Notes: generated from the letters alone by a model not told the origin. 11,127 nucleotides of DNA from Chloroflexota bacterium (GCA_021806765.1 JAJZQR010000171.1:1-11127), one strand, 5' to 3'. Shown: positions 1 to 6,597, numbered from the stretch's first letter. Program-made: numbers and translations.

Positions 1-1
1 G

Positions 2-493
2 ATAGCTCGTGCCTTGAAAGGGGCTCTACCCCTGACCTCCGTCATCCTGATGACCGCCTACGACGACGAGGAGCAGCTGTTCAATGCCATCCGTGTGGGC
101 GCCGCCGCCTACTTTCTGAAAGACCTCGGACCCGGCGAGTTGATGGACGGGATCCGGCGCGTGAGCCAGGGCGAGTACCTGATCAACGAGAGCGTCCTCT
201 CGAAGCCGATGGTCGCATCTCGGGTTTTGAAGCAGTTCACCGATCTCGCCGTCGACGACAGAGAGGTGGAACCGCTCTTCATCCCCCTCTCCAACCGAGA
301 GATCGAGGTTCTGGAGCAAATTGCCCGGGGAAACAGCAACAAAGAGATCGCTCGTGCGTTAAAGATAAGTGATCAGACGGTCAAGAACCACATCACTTCC
401 ATTTTGAGGAAACTGGCCGTCAACGATCGAACCCAAGCCGTCGTGTACGCCATACGGCACGGTTGGATCAAGATGGAGGAGTTGCCTGCATAG
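2..493 (+). CDS. NarL/LuxR-family response regulator (5'-truncated by window edge)
   Basis: This is the C-terminal 163 residues of a two-component response regulator. The reading frame is open to the first base, so the true start and the phospho-acceptor Asp lie upstream; the in-frame TTG at 14 falls inside the receiver fold and is not a credible start. Visible receiver features are the switch Thr in LMTAYDD and the conserved Lys in YFLKD. After a linker comes a LuxR-type helix-turn-helix starting at LSNREIEVLEQIARG and containing the recognition segment ISDQTVKNHITSILRKL, which marks the NarL/FixJ class. It would bind DNA as a dimer and control transcription. The next gene starts 3 nt after its stop, so it is co-translated with the kinase-like protein, its likely partner. 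The four-copy motif upstream of the pilin and cpaB genes is a plausible target, but that is inference. Family assignment is firm; regulon is unknown. Confidence 0.93.
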   Translation: MARALKGALPLTSVILMTAYDDEEQLFNAIRVGAAAYFLKDLGPGELMDGIRRVSQGEYLINESVLSKPMVASRVLKQFTDLAVDDREVEPLFIPLSNREIEVLEQIARGNSNKEIARALKISDQTVKNHITSILRKLAVNDRTQAVVYAIRHGWIKMEELPA

Positions 494-496
494 ACT

Positions 497-1588
497 ATGG
501 CCGATACGTCCGCTTCCCAATCCGCAGGCCGGGGTCAACTGGACACGCTGTTGGACGGATTCCAGCGAGAGAAGGTGGCGGTGGCCGATCAGCGCAAGGA
601 GATCGCGCTGCTGGTCAAGCAGGCCGTCGCCGAGATAGATCGTCTCTCGCAGCGCAATCGTGAACTCTCCTCTCAAATGCGCCAGTTCCAGTCCAACATC
701 GAGGCCTTCTCTCGGGCTGAGATCCAGCAACGCTACTCGGCCTACCAGGAAGCCCAGATGCGGCTCTTCATGATGCAGAGCCAGCTGGAACAGCTGAGGG
801 GTCGCCAGGCGAATCTGGAGAAGACCGAACAGCTGCTGACCAGCTTTCTGGAGGCGGCAGCTCTATTGAACTCCCCCGAAGGCAGCCCCTCGTCGACCGA
901 TGCGTCCTCGAAATCGAAAGCGGCCCAGCCGATGACGGAGGGAACCCCGGGCGACAACGCCCTCTCCTCCGTCGAACTGGCCTACCATCGGGTATCCCGA
1001 GAGCTTCAGGACGGCTCAGCCCAGGCCCTCAGCGATCTGATCCTGCGGGCCGAAGTATGCGAGCGGCTGGTGAAGGTGGATCCACAGAAAGCGAAAGAGG
1101 AATTGGTTGCCTTGAGGCGGGCCACCACAACCGCTCTCAAGTCCACCCGCCAACTGGTCCACGAGTTGCAGCCTCCCGCCCTCGAGGAACTGGGACTGAT
1201 CGCCGCTCTTCGCCGCTACGTGGGAGTATCCCGCCCAGGCAACAAGCTACGGGTGGAACTCCAGGTGGCGGGTCCAGAGAGGCGGCTGAGCACCGGCGCC
1301 GAGCTGGCAGTGTTCAGGATCATCCAGGAGGCTCTCCTCAACGCGGCGCGGCATTCGGACGCCGACAGGGCCGAGGTGAAGATTCGCTTCGAACAGGAAC
1401 AGGTGGTGGTCACCGTAGCCGACGAGGGTCGAGGTTTCGACGTGGCCTCTGCCCTGGCGGAAGCTGCCCAACGAGACTCCTCGGGGCTGACCGACATGCA
1501 GCTGCGGGCCCGGCTGACAGGCGCCAACCTGGAGATAAGCAGCAAGGTTGGGGCCGGTTGCATGATCAGCTTGGCCATTCCGGCCTAA
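497..1588 (+). CDS. Soluble HisKA_3/HATPase sensor kinase-like protein with Gln at the phospho-acceptor site
   Basis: The protein has 363 residues and no membrane segment. Residues about 20-115 are charged and heptad-like, indicating a long coiled coil, followed by a Ser/Pro-rich linker (about 120-150). The dimerisation/phosphoacceptor helix begins near 162 and reads RVSRELQDGSAQ; in HisKA_3 kinases this is normally ELHD, so His is replaced by Gln171 (codon CAG at 1007-1009). His164, seven residues earlier, is the only nearby alternative. The HATPase_c domain looks competent: N-box IIQEALLNAARHS (Asn282), G1 box DEGRGFD (309-315) and a G2-like SGLTDMQLRARLTGANLEI segment ending in GAGC instead of the usual GxGT. 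ATG at 497 follows the regulator stop by 3 nt, with GGAGGAG about 15 nt upstream. It resembles cytoplasmic DegS/NarX-type kinases and presumably senses an intracellular or protein signal. Whether it autophosphorylates is doubtful given Gln171; it may be a phosphatase, scaffold or pseudokinase. Confidence 0.88.
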   Translation: MADTSASQSAGRGQLDTLLDGFQREKVAVADQRKEIALLVKQAVAEIDRLSQRNRELSSQMRQFQSNIEAFSRAEIQQRYSAYQEAQMRLFMMQSQLEQLRGRQANLEKTEQLLTSFLEAAALLNSPEGSPSSTDASSKSKAAQPMTEGTPGDNALSSVELAYHRVSRELQDGSAQALSDLILRAEVCERLVKVDPQKAKEELVALRRATTTALKSTRQLVHELQPPALEELGLIAALRRYVGVSRPGNKLRVELQVAGPERRLSTGAELAVFRIIQEALLNAARHSDADRAEVKIRFEQEQVVVTVADEGRGFDVASALAEAAQRDSSGLTDMQLRARLTGANLEISSKVGAGCMISLAIPA

Positions 1589-1614
1589 GCCCCTCATCCC
1601 ATCCCTTTCTACCA

Positions 1615-1635
1615 ACTAGTACAATCATCCTATTG
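1615..1635 (+). promoter_or_regulatory. Pilus-locus repeat motif, copy A (upstream of flp1)
   Basis: First of four related 21-bp sequences with consensus core AGTACTATCTTCCTATT. This copy matches copy B at 18 of 21 positions and lies 26 nt after the kinase stop and 127 nt before the first pilin start. The surrounding intergenic DNA (1589-1762) has no other similarity to the leaders of the other pilins. The trailing TTG could be the start of a -35 element, with CACCAT 17 nt further on (1656-1661) as a weak -10 candidate. Function as an operator or promoter is inferred. Confidence 0.55.
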
Positions 1636-1762
1636 CCCAGTCCCTCGAGAGAGTCCACCATTTGGCCATCTTGGAGGAACGCTCCCCCAATTCCCACCCA
1701 GGGACTAGATGGAGCGACCGTTGAGACAGGACGAGCCTCTTCGTCGGGAAGGAGGGACCCTT

Positions 1763-1945
1763 ATGGGCGATCTCGTGGGCCGAGCGTACGCGCGTGTGTG
1801 CGTGGATGGCCAGCGGGGCCAGAGCATGGTGGAATACGCACTAATTCTCACCTTCGTTGCCCTGGTAGTGATCACGGCGCTGGTCATCTTCGGCCCCAAG
1901 GTGGCGAATCTCTTCAACGATGCCGGCAGCCAGCTCACCAGGTAG
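1763..1945 (+). CDS. flp: Flp-family type IVc pilin, copy 1
   Basis: A 60-residue Flp prepilin, the structural subunit of a Tad pilus. The N-terminal leader of 19 residues ends in Gly19, giving the prepilin peptidase site G/QSMVEY with Glu+5 and Tyr+6, the Flp signature. A hydrophobic helix (about 26-44) follows and then the short tail GPKVANLFNDAG. An upstream in-frame ATG (1709) would add 18 residues, but ATG 1763 is preceded by AAGGAGGG at 1749-1756 with ideal spacing and gives exactly the same length as the two downstream pilins, so 1763 is chosen. It is the most diverged of the three copies (Phe in the helix, VCVDGQRG leader) and has no obvious terminator before motif B. The processing peptidase is not encoded in the window. 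Confidence 0.94.
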   Translation: MGDLVGRAYARVCVDGQRGQSMVEYALILTFVALVVITALVIFGPKVANLFNDAGSQLTR

Positions 1946-1956
1946 TTATCTCAGGA

Positions 1957-1977
1957 ACTAGTACTATCTTCCCATTG
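1957..1977 (+). promoter_or_regulatory. Pilus-locus repeat motif, copy B (upstream of flp2)
   Basis: Second copy of the 21-bp motif, beginning 12 nt after the flp1 stop and ending 135 nt before the flp2 start. It contains the 8-bp palindrome TAGTACTA (1960-1967). The remaining leader to 2112 is GC-rich with scattered short complementary stretches (such as CGACCG and CGGTCG) but no clear gene. A CAATAT at 1998-2003 sits 17 nt past a TTGTTC that begins in the motif, a weak promoter candidate. Confidence 0.55.
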
Positions 1978-2112
1978 TTCATTGGAACCCCCGACCGCAA
2001 TATGGCGGCGGTTGTTACAGCGGGTTTCACCCTTCGGCCGGAGTAGCCGAGCCCCCGGTCGTAGGGTAGCCAAGTGATGCGGAACCCGATTATGGGAGAA
2101 AGGAGGTGCAGC

Positions 2113-2295
2113 GTGAGCGACTTCATCAACAGGACCTATCTGCGGCTGGCCCTACGGGACGAGGAAGGTCAAGGTATGGTCGAGTATGGCCTTATCATCG
2201 CCCTGGTTGCCATCGTAGTCATCGCGGCTCTCGTCATCCTGGGCCCCAAGGTTGCCAACATCTTCAACAGTGCCGGCGACCAGCTCAACCGGTAG
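2113..2295 (+). CDS. flp: Flp-family type IVc pilin, copy 2
   Basis: A 60-residue Flp prepilin starting at GTG 2113, chosen because AAAGGAGGTG ends about 6 nt upstream and because the length then equals the other pilins; the ATG at 2074 in the same frame has no comparable ribosome site. Leader peptide ends at Gly19 (RDEEG/QGMVEYGLI), with Glu+5 and Tyr+6 conserved. The hydrophobic core IIALVAIVVIAALVILGPK and tail VANIFNSAGDQLNR are nearly identical to copy 3. Two nucleotide blocks (2194-2222 and 2230-2268) are identical to copy 3, including silent positions, which points to recent duplication or gene conversion. A strong hairpin starts 16 nt after the stop. Confidence 0.95.
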   Translation: MSDFINRTYLRLALRDEEGQGMVEYGLIIALVAIVVIAALVILGPKVANIFNSAGDQLNR

Positions 2296-2310
2296 CTCCG
2301 ACACAATCAA

Positions 2311-2360
2311 ACGGCAAGGAAGACGGCCCCAGTGACCGCTGGGGCCGTCTTCCTTGCCGT
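2311..2360 (+). terminator. Perfect 22-bp inverted repeat downstream of flp2
   Basis: The arms 2311-2332 and 2339-2360 are exactly complementary over 22 bp around the 6-nt loop TGACCG. It lies 16 nt after the flp2 stop and 2 nt before motif C. There is no T-run after the right arm, so it is not a textbook intrinsic terminator. It may stop transcription in this GC-rich genome, protect the 3' end of an abundant pilin mRNA, or insulate the next promoter. The stem itself is certain; the role is inferred. Confidence 0.7.
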
Positions 2361-2362
2361 CC

Positions 2363-2383
2363 GCAAGTACTATCTTCCTATTA
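2363..2383 (+). promoter_or_regulatory. Pilus-locus repeat motif, copy C (upstream of flp3)
   Basis: Third copy, with 17 of 21 positions equal to copy B, including the uninterrupted AGTACTATCTTCC stretch. It abuts the long hairpin after flp2 and ends 96 nt before the flp3 start. The last base is A rather than G, so a -35-like TTG is missing here. The leader 2384-2479 is less GC-rich than its surroundings and contains TTAATACTT near 2419, a possible -10-like sequence. Confidence 0.55.
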
Positions 2384-2479
2384 GATACCTCTTCAGAACT
2401 GCCAGAACCCTACCGATCTTAATACTTGTAACTACACTCGCAGCTCTAGCTGCCAATCCCGAAAGGAAGGAGGTTCACC

Positions 2480-2662
2480 GTGCGCGAACTGATCGATCGG
2501 GCCTACCTGCGCTTCGCCCTGCGAGACGAGGAGGGACAGGGCATGGTCGAGTACGGTCTCATCATCGCCCTGGTTGCCATCGTAGTCATTGCCGCCCTCG
2601 TCATCCTGGGCCCCAAGGTTGCCAACATCTTCAACGATGCCGGCAAACAGCTCAACCGGTAG
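2480..2662 (+). CDS. flp: Flp-family type IVc pilin, copy 3
   Basis: A 60-residue Flp prepilin starting at GTG 2480, set by GGAAGGAGG (2465-2473) seven nucleotides upstream. The cleavage site is DEEG/QGMVEYGLI after Gly19, leaving a 41-residue mature subunit with a single hydrophobic helix and the tail VANIFNDAGKQLNR. It differs from copy 2 mainly in the leader peptide and in the tail (NDAGK versus NSAGD). The identical nucleotide stretch continues through the stop codon and the following CTC. A GC-rich hairpin at 2701-2724 follows. Confidence 0.95.
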   Translation: MRELIDRAYLRFALRDEEGQGMVEYGLIIALVAIVVIAALVILGPKVANIFNDAGKQLNR

Positions 2663-2700
2663 CTCGCGGCGCACCCCTTTGGGTAAGGATCCCATTCTCG

Positions 2701-2724
2701 AGGACCCGCCCCAGGGCGGGTCCT
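2701..2724 (+). terminator. Probable intrinsic terminator after flp3
   Basis: AGGACCCGCC (2701-2710) pairs with GGCGGGTCCT (2715-2724) over 10 bp with a CCAG loop, followed by the T-containing stretch TTGGTT. It lies 38 nt past the flp3 stop and just before motif D, so it plausibly ends the flp3 transcript and separates it from the cpaB operon. The U-run is weak, hence moderate confidence. Confidence 0.6.
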
Positions 2725-2736
2725 TTGGTTCCCGGT

Positions 2737-2757
2737 GCTGGTACCAATATCCTATTG
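2737..2757 (+). promoter_or_regulatory. Pilus-locus repeat motif, copy D (upstream of cpaB operon)
   Basis: Fourth and most diverged copy, about 15 of 21 positions equal to the consensus, but with GTAC and CCTATTG at exactly the same spacing as in the other copies. It contains the 8-bp palindrome TGGTACCA (2739-2746), equivalent in position to TAGTACTA of copy B. Placement just after the flp3 terminator and before the assembly operon suggests shared control of pilins and machinery. Confidence 0.5.
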
Positions 2758-2783
2758 CGACACCCCGGAGGGCGCTGCATAAT
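2755..2783 (+). promoter_or_regulatory. Candidate sigma-70-type promoter for the cpaB-tadC operon
   Basis: TTGCGA (2755-2760) and CATAAT (2778-2783) are separated by 17 nt, matching the -35 and -10 consensus at 4/6 and 5/6 positions. The -35 overlaps the last three bases of motif D, the arrangement expected if a regulator bound at the motif contacts polymerase. It would give a leader of roughly 245 nt before cpaB. Predicted from sequence only. Confidence 0.4.
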
Positions 2784-3033
2784 CGCGCAACAAGGTTGAA
2801 GCTCTCTACACGTTCCCATCGCCGACGCCCCCGCTGAGCAACCTATCGGATCCGCCATCTCCATGCAGACGACGTCCACGGTGACTGTGAAATGAAAGAG
2901 GGCTGATCCGGTCAACCGACGATCATGGTGGTCGTCGGGATGGAAGCGAACATGGGCTTCTCGGCGGTGGTGATGGATAAGGTGCGGCTCACCAACTGAG
3001 AGCTGCAGACCCTGTCTATTGGGGGATTGGTCG
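2784..3033 (+). other. Long cpaB leader with a 9-bp stem-loop
   Basis: About 250 nt without a convincing gene. CCGACGATC (2916-2924) pairs with GGTCGTCGG (2930-2938), one G-T pair included, around the loop ATGGT. The region also has a 24-codon ORF (2925-2999) that lacks a ribosome site. I could not match it to a known riboswitch class; in particular no cyclic-di-GMP aptamer signature was seen. It may be a regulated 5' UTR or simply spacer. Confidence 0.3.
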
Positions 3034-3825
3034 GTGAACAGAAAGCGGATCGGCATCATCCTGGTCGTCTTCGGCATTCTACTGGCCCTGGGGGTTGGGA
3101 TAGCCGTGTACATGCAGGCCGAGCAGGCTGCAGAAATCGCCAAGCGGACCCCGACGGTGGAGGTTGTGGTGGCGGTGGCGGATCTGCCGGAGCGAGTAGC
3201 GGTCCCCGCCTCGGCGGTGACGGTGGCGAAGGTTCCCGCCGATGTGGTGCCGGTAGAGGCTGCCACCAAGGTAAACAACGTGGTGGGCAAGTACCCTCTC
3301 ACCCGCATCTACAAGAACGAAGTGGTCATCCAGTCCAAGCTGGCCGACAGCAGCGGCAAGACCGGTCCTGCCTTCGTTCTGAAAGAGGGCATGGTGGCGG
3401 TGACCCTGGCCGGCAGTGACCTGTTGACGGCTACAGGAGCCATTCGACCGGGAGACCGGGTAGACATGTTGCTGACGCTCCCGCTGCCACGGGTCCCGAC
3501 TTCGGGTCAGAGCCAGGGACAGGCGCAGGCAGCCGCCAGCATCCCCCAGGTGACCCAGACCCTGCTTCAGAATCTGGAGGTCTTGCGGGTGGGCAGTTTC
3601 CCCGCCACCGGCCAACCGGAGGGAGGCGCCGCAGCGGGCAAGGGTGTCACCTTCCAGGTGAGCCACCAGGATGCGCTGATCCTGAAATGGGCGAAAGACT
3701 CGGGGGGCACCATAGACCTGGCGCTGCGCCATCCCTCCGACAAGGAGCCGATCTCTACCGAGGCCATCTCTGCCAACTACATCCTTCGCCAGTTCAAGTT
3801 CACCCTAGCCGAGCCATTGCAGTGA
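3034..3825 (+). CDS. cpaB: CpaB/RcpC family Flp pilus assembly protein
   Basis: A 263-residue assembly protein anchored in the cytoplasmic membrane. One N-terminal hydrophobic segment (about 6-27) follows the basic MNRKR start, giving an outward-facing bulk. An SAF-type domain (about 43-103) starts at VEVVVAVADLPERVAV and a RcpC-like segment follows (GMVAVTL, IRPGDRVDMLL about 119-148), then a Gly/Gln-rich linker (154-170) and a second beta-rich part (LLQNLEVLRVG, 177-187). GTG 3034 is preferred over TTG 3019 because GGGGGA lies 7 nt before it and the TTG has no ribosome site. In diderm Tad systems CpaB works with the CpaC secretin; here no secretin gene follows, so it must act in another way, perhaps as a periplasm-side or wall-side guide. 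It is the first gene of the assembly operon, 37 nt before cpaE. Confidence 0.9.
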   Translation: MNRKRIGIILVVFGILLALGVGIAVYMQAEQAAEIAKRTPTVEVVVAVADLPERVAVPASAVTVAKVPADVVPVEAATKVNNVVGKYPLTRIYKNEVVIQSKLADSSGKTGPAFVLKEGMVAVTLAGSDLLTATGAIRPGDRVDMLLTLPLPRVPTSGQSQGQAQAAASIPQVTQTLLQNLEVLRVGSFPATGQPEGGAAAGKGVTFQVSHQDALILKWAKDSGGTIDLALRHPSDKEPISTEAISANYILRQFKFTLAEPLQ

Positions 3826-3862
3826 TGCCAGCGACCGAGGACAGCGCGGACGGAGGTATCCC

Positions 3863-5179
3863 TTGACCCCCCAGAAGATTCGGGTCCTGATAGTCGACGA
3901 CTTCGCGGATACTCGCGAGAGCATCGCCAAACTCCTCTACTTCGAGCGAGACATCGAGGTGGTCGGCTCCGCAGGCGACGGCCAGCAGGCCATCCAGTTG
4001 ACCAAGGAGCTACGGCCGGACGTCGTCCTGATGGATATCAACATGCCGGGTATGGATGGCATCGCTGCGACCGAGGCGGTCTGTGCCGCGGTACCCGAAT
4101 GCGAAGTGATCATGATGTCGGTCCAAGGCGAGCCCGACTACCTGCGCCGGGCCATGCTGGCCGGTGCTCGGGAGTACCTGGTGAAGCCCTTCACCGGTGA
4201 TGAACTCGCGGGCAGCATCAGGCACATGTACGAGCTAGCCTCCGACAAACGGTCCCGGTTGGCAGCCGCTGTGAAGCCCGCCCCGGTGGTCCCGGCGACC
4301 GAAGCGGGGCCGGTGCTGTCGGGGCGGCTCATTGCGCTGTTCAGCCCCAAGGGTGGCGTCGGGCGAACCACGATCGCCACTAACCTGGCGGTGGCACTCC
4401 GCACGATGACCGGGAAGAGGGTCGCCCTGGTGGACTGCAACCTGATCTTCGGCGACATCGCGGTGATGCTGAACTTACACGCTAACACCACCATCTCCGA
4501 CCTCATCCACGGCATCCGCACCCTGGACAAGGAGACCCTGGACCGGATCCTAGTGGAGCACAACTCTGGGGTTAAGGTGCTGCTGGGACCACCCCGACCG
4601 GAACTGGCGGAACTGATCACCGCCGATCACCTGCGAACGATCCTGAATCAGGTAAAGCTCCACTATGACTATGTGGTGGTGGATACCCCGCCCACCTTCG
4701 AGGACACCGTCCTGGCGGTGCTGGATCTCTCCGACCAAATCCTGCTGCTGTCAACCCCGGAGGTACCGGCTATCAAGAACGTGAAGCTGTTCCTGGAGGT
4801 GGCCGAGGCGCTTCACTACCCCCAGGAGAAGCTCACCCTCGTGCTCAATCGAGCGGACAGTACAGGAAGCATTCACGTGGAAGACATCGAGCAGAGCATA
4901 CGGTTCAAGATCTCCGCCAGCATCCCCAGCGCCTGGCAGCTAGTATCCACCGCCGTGAATCAGGGGGTACCGGTTGTGACCTCTCAACCGGACAGCGCCG
5001 TGGCCAAGAGCCTCATGGAAATGGTCCGCCTGGTCGTGACAGAGGCGGACACCGAGGCAATACTGGAGAAAAACACGGTAGTGGCCAACGGGAGCCACGG
5101 TGCGAAGTCCGGACTAGGTCTCGGCAAGCTGAGGCTTTCTGCCCTTACCCCCTTCGCCTCGAGGAAAGGGGCTAACTGA
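3863..5179 (+). CDS. cpaE: CpaE/TadZ pilus-localising ATPase fused to an N-terminal receiver domain
   Basis: A 438-residue two-domain protein. Residues 6-125 are a receiver domain with a complete phosphorylation pocket: Asp12/Asp13, acceptor Asp58 in LMDINMPG, Ser86 in MMSV and Lys108 in LVKPF. A Pro/Ala linker (138-150) leads to a MinD/ParA-like ATPase domain with deviant Walker A SPKGGVGRTT (161-170), the LVDCNLIFGDIAVML motif (189-203) and VVVDTPPTF (271-279). The signature Lys163 is kept, but the P-loop Lys is Arg168, a deviation known in the CpaE group. CpaE/TadZ proteins mark the site of Tad pilus assembly, often at a pole. TTG 3863 is the start, with GGAGGT at 3852-3857. The stop overlaps the cpaF start by one base (TGATG), indicating translational coupling. 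An intact pocket suggests control by phosphorylation, possibly through the upstream regulatory pair. Confidence 0.93.
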   Translation: MTPQKIRVLIVDDFADTRESIAKLLYFERDIEVVGSAGDGQQAIQLTKELRPDVVLMDINMPGMDGIAATEAVCAAVPECEVIMMSVQGEPDYLRRAMLAGAREYLVKPFTGDELAGSIRHMYELASDKRSRLAAAVKPAPVVPATEAGPVLSGRLIALFSPKGGVGRTTIATNLAVALRTMTGKRVALVDCNLIFGDIAVMLNLHANTTISDLIHGIRTLDKETLDRILVEHNSGVKVLLGPPRPELAELITADHLRTILNQVKLHYDYVVVDTPPTFEDTVLAVLDLSDQILLLSTPEVPAIKNVKLFLEVAEALHYPQEKLTLVLNRADSTGSIHVEDIEQSIRFKISASIPSAWQLVSTAVNQGVPVVTSQPDSAVAKSLMEMVRLVVTEADTEAILEKNTVVANGSHGAKSGLGLGKLRLSALTPFASRKGAN

Positions 5180-6588
5180 TGGGTCTTCTCAAGCGAATCG
5201 AAGGCTACTCGGCGCCACCCCCGCAACCGGTGCCGGCCGTGGGTCCAGCGACGTCGCCCCCACCCGCGCCGGAGGCGCCTCCGCGCCGGCCGGCCCCCAC
5301 ACCCACCGCCGACTCGGGACGCAGCATATCCCGGGATCTCAAGGCCCGAGTGCAGGCCAAGGTAATCGCGGAGCTGGATCCCAAGAGCGATCTGAGCAAC
5401 GAGGCTCAGGTCAGGCACTCGATCCAGCTGCTGTTCGACCAGGTAATCGAACAGGAAGGTATAGTTCTCACCCGCATCGAGCGCCAACGGCTCTTCGAGG
5501 AGGTCTACGCGGAGATCCGGGGGTTTGGCCCCATTGAGCCGTTGCTTCAGGATGTCACCGTCTCTGAGATCATGGTGAACGGGCCCAAGGCGATCTACGT
5601 GGAGCAGCAGGGCAAGCTGCGGAAGACCGACGTGGAGTTCGACAGTGACGAGCACGTCATGCGGATCATCGATCGGATTGTGGCACCCCTGGGACGCCAC
5701 ATCGACGAGAGTTCGCCCATGGTGGATGCCCGGCTGCCCGATGGCTCCCGAGTGAACGCCGTCATCCCGCCTTTGTCGCTAGTGGGTCCCAGCATCACCA
5801 TCCGGAAGTTCGCCAAGATACCACTGACGGTGGACGACCTGGTTCGCCTGGGAAGCATGACGCCGGAGCTGGCCGATTTTCTCAAGGCCTGCGTCCAGGC
5901 GAGACTGAACATCATCGTGTCGGGAGGCACCGGCTCCGGCAAGACGACTCTCTTGAACGTGCTATCCGGCTTCATTCCGGACGACGAGCGGATCGTGACC
6001 ATCGAGGACGCGGCCGAGTTGCAGCTTCGCCAGGATCACGTGATGCGGCTGGAGTCTCGCCCTCCAAACATCGAGGGTAAGGGGGCAGTGCGCATCCGCG
6101 ACCTGGTGATCAACGCCCTGCGAATGCGCCCCGACCGCATCGTCGTCGGTGAGTGCCGTGGAGCCGAAGCCCTGGACATGCTGCAGGCTATGAACACCGG
6201 CCACGACGGCTCACTGACCACGGGCCACGCCAACTCACCTCGGGACATCCTTGCCCGACTGGAGACCATGGTGATGATGGCCGGCATGGACCTGCCCCAC
6301 CGGGCCATTCGAGAGCAAATCTCGTCGGCTATCGACCTGATCATTCAGCAGGCCCGGCTGCGGGATGGCAGCCGACGCATCGTCAACGTAACCGAGGTCC
6401 AGGGAATGGAGGGCGACGTCATCGTCCTGCAGGACATCTTCGGCTTCGAGCAGTTGGGTGAAGAGGCGGGAAAGATTATCGGCCGGATAAAGGCGACCGG
6501 AATCCGCCCCAAGTTCATGCCCAAGATCGAAGAGGCCAACATCCACCTGCCGCCATCGGTGTTCGGGGTGGCAGACAGGTTCTTCTAG
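5179..6588 (+). CDS. cpaF: CpaF/TadA pilus assembly ATPase
   Basis: A 469-residue hexameric secretion ATPase of the CpaF/TadA branch, which powers Flp subunit assembly at the cytoplasmic face. Residues 12-43 are a Pro/Ala-rich tail, then a helical N-terminal domain (about 50-120), the N2 segment [20 protein letters not shown] (116-135) and the ATPase core: Walker A GGTGSGKT (249-256), Asp box TIEDAAEL (274-281), Walker B region [11 protein letters not shown] (320-330) with Glu325, and His box [10 protein letters not shown] (347-356). All catalytic positions are present. Length fits the family. ATG 5179 overlaps the cpaE stop and follows GAGGAAAGGGG. It must work with TadB and TadC encoded directly downstream. 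Confidence 0.97.
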   Translation: MGLLKRIEGYSAPPPQPVPAVGPATSPPPAPEAPPRRPAPTPTADSGRSISRDLKARVQAKVIAELDPKSDLSNEAQVRHSIQLLFDQVIEQEGIVLTRIERQRLFEEVYAEIRGFGPIEPLLQDVTVSEIMVNGPKAIYVEQQGKLRKTDVEFDSDEHVMRIIDRIVAPLGRHIDESSPMVDARLPDGSRVNAVIPPLSLVGPSITIRKFAKIPLTVDDLVRLGSMTPELADFLKACVQARLNIIVSGGTGSGKTTLLNVLSGFIPDDERIVTIEDAAELQLRQDHVMRLESRPPNIEGKGAVRIRDLVINALRMRPDRIVVGECRGAEALDMLQAMNTGHDGSLTTGHANSPRDILARLETMVMMAGMDLPHRAIREQISSAIDLIIQQARLRDGSRRIVNVTEVQGMEGDVIVLQDIFGFEQLGEEAGKIIGRIKATGIRPKFMPKIEEANIHLPPSVFGVADRFF

Positions 6589-6597
6589 GAGGACCCA

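Noticed and set aside
14..16. TTG as the start of the response regulator
   Set aside because: It lies inside the receiver fold, leaving no acceptor Asp; the frame is open to the window edge, so the gene is simply truncated.
1057..2046. 329-codon plus-strand open frame across the kinase end and first pilin
   Set aside because: It overlaps two well-supported genes in another frame and its product is Arg/Gly/Pro/Ser-rich without motifs.
2925..2999. 24-codon ORF in the cpaB leader
   Set aside because: It has no ribosome site, begins in the loop of the stem-loop and resembles no known peptide; kept only as part of the leader description.
3001..3021. Possible fifth copy of the 21-bp motif just before cpaB (ends in CTATTG)
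   Set aside because: Only the final bases and scattered positions match; the GTAC core is absent, so chance is likely.
2784..3033. Cyclic-di-GMP riboswitch in the cpaB leader
   Set aside because: Considered because pilus genes are often so controlled, but the conserved GEMM aptamer sequences are not present.
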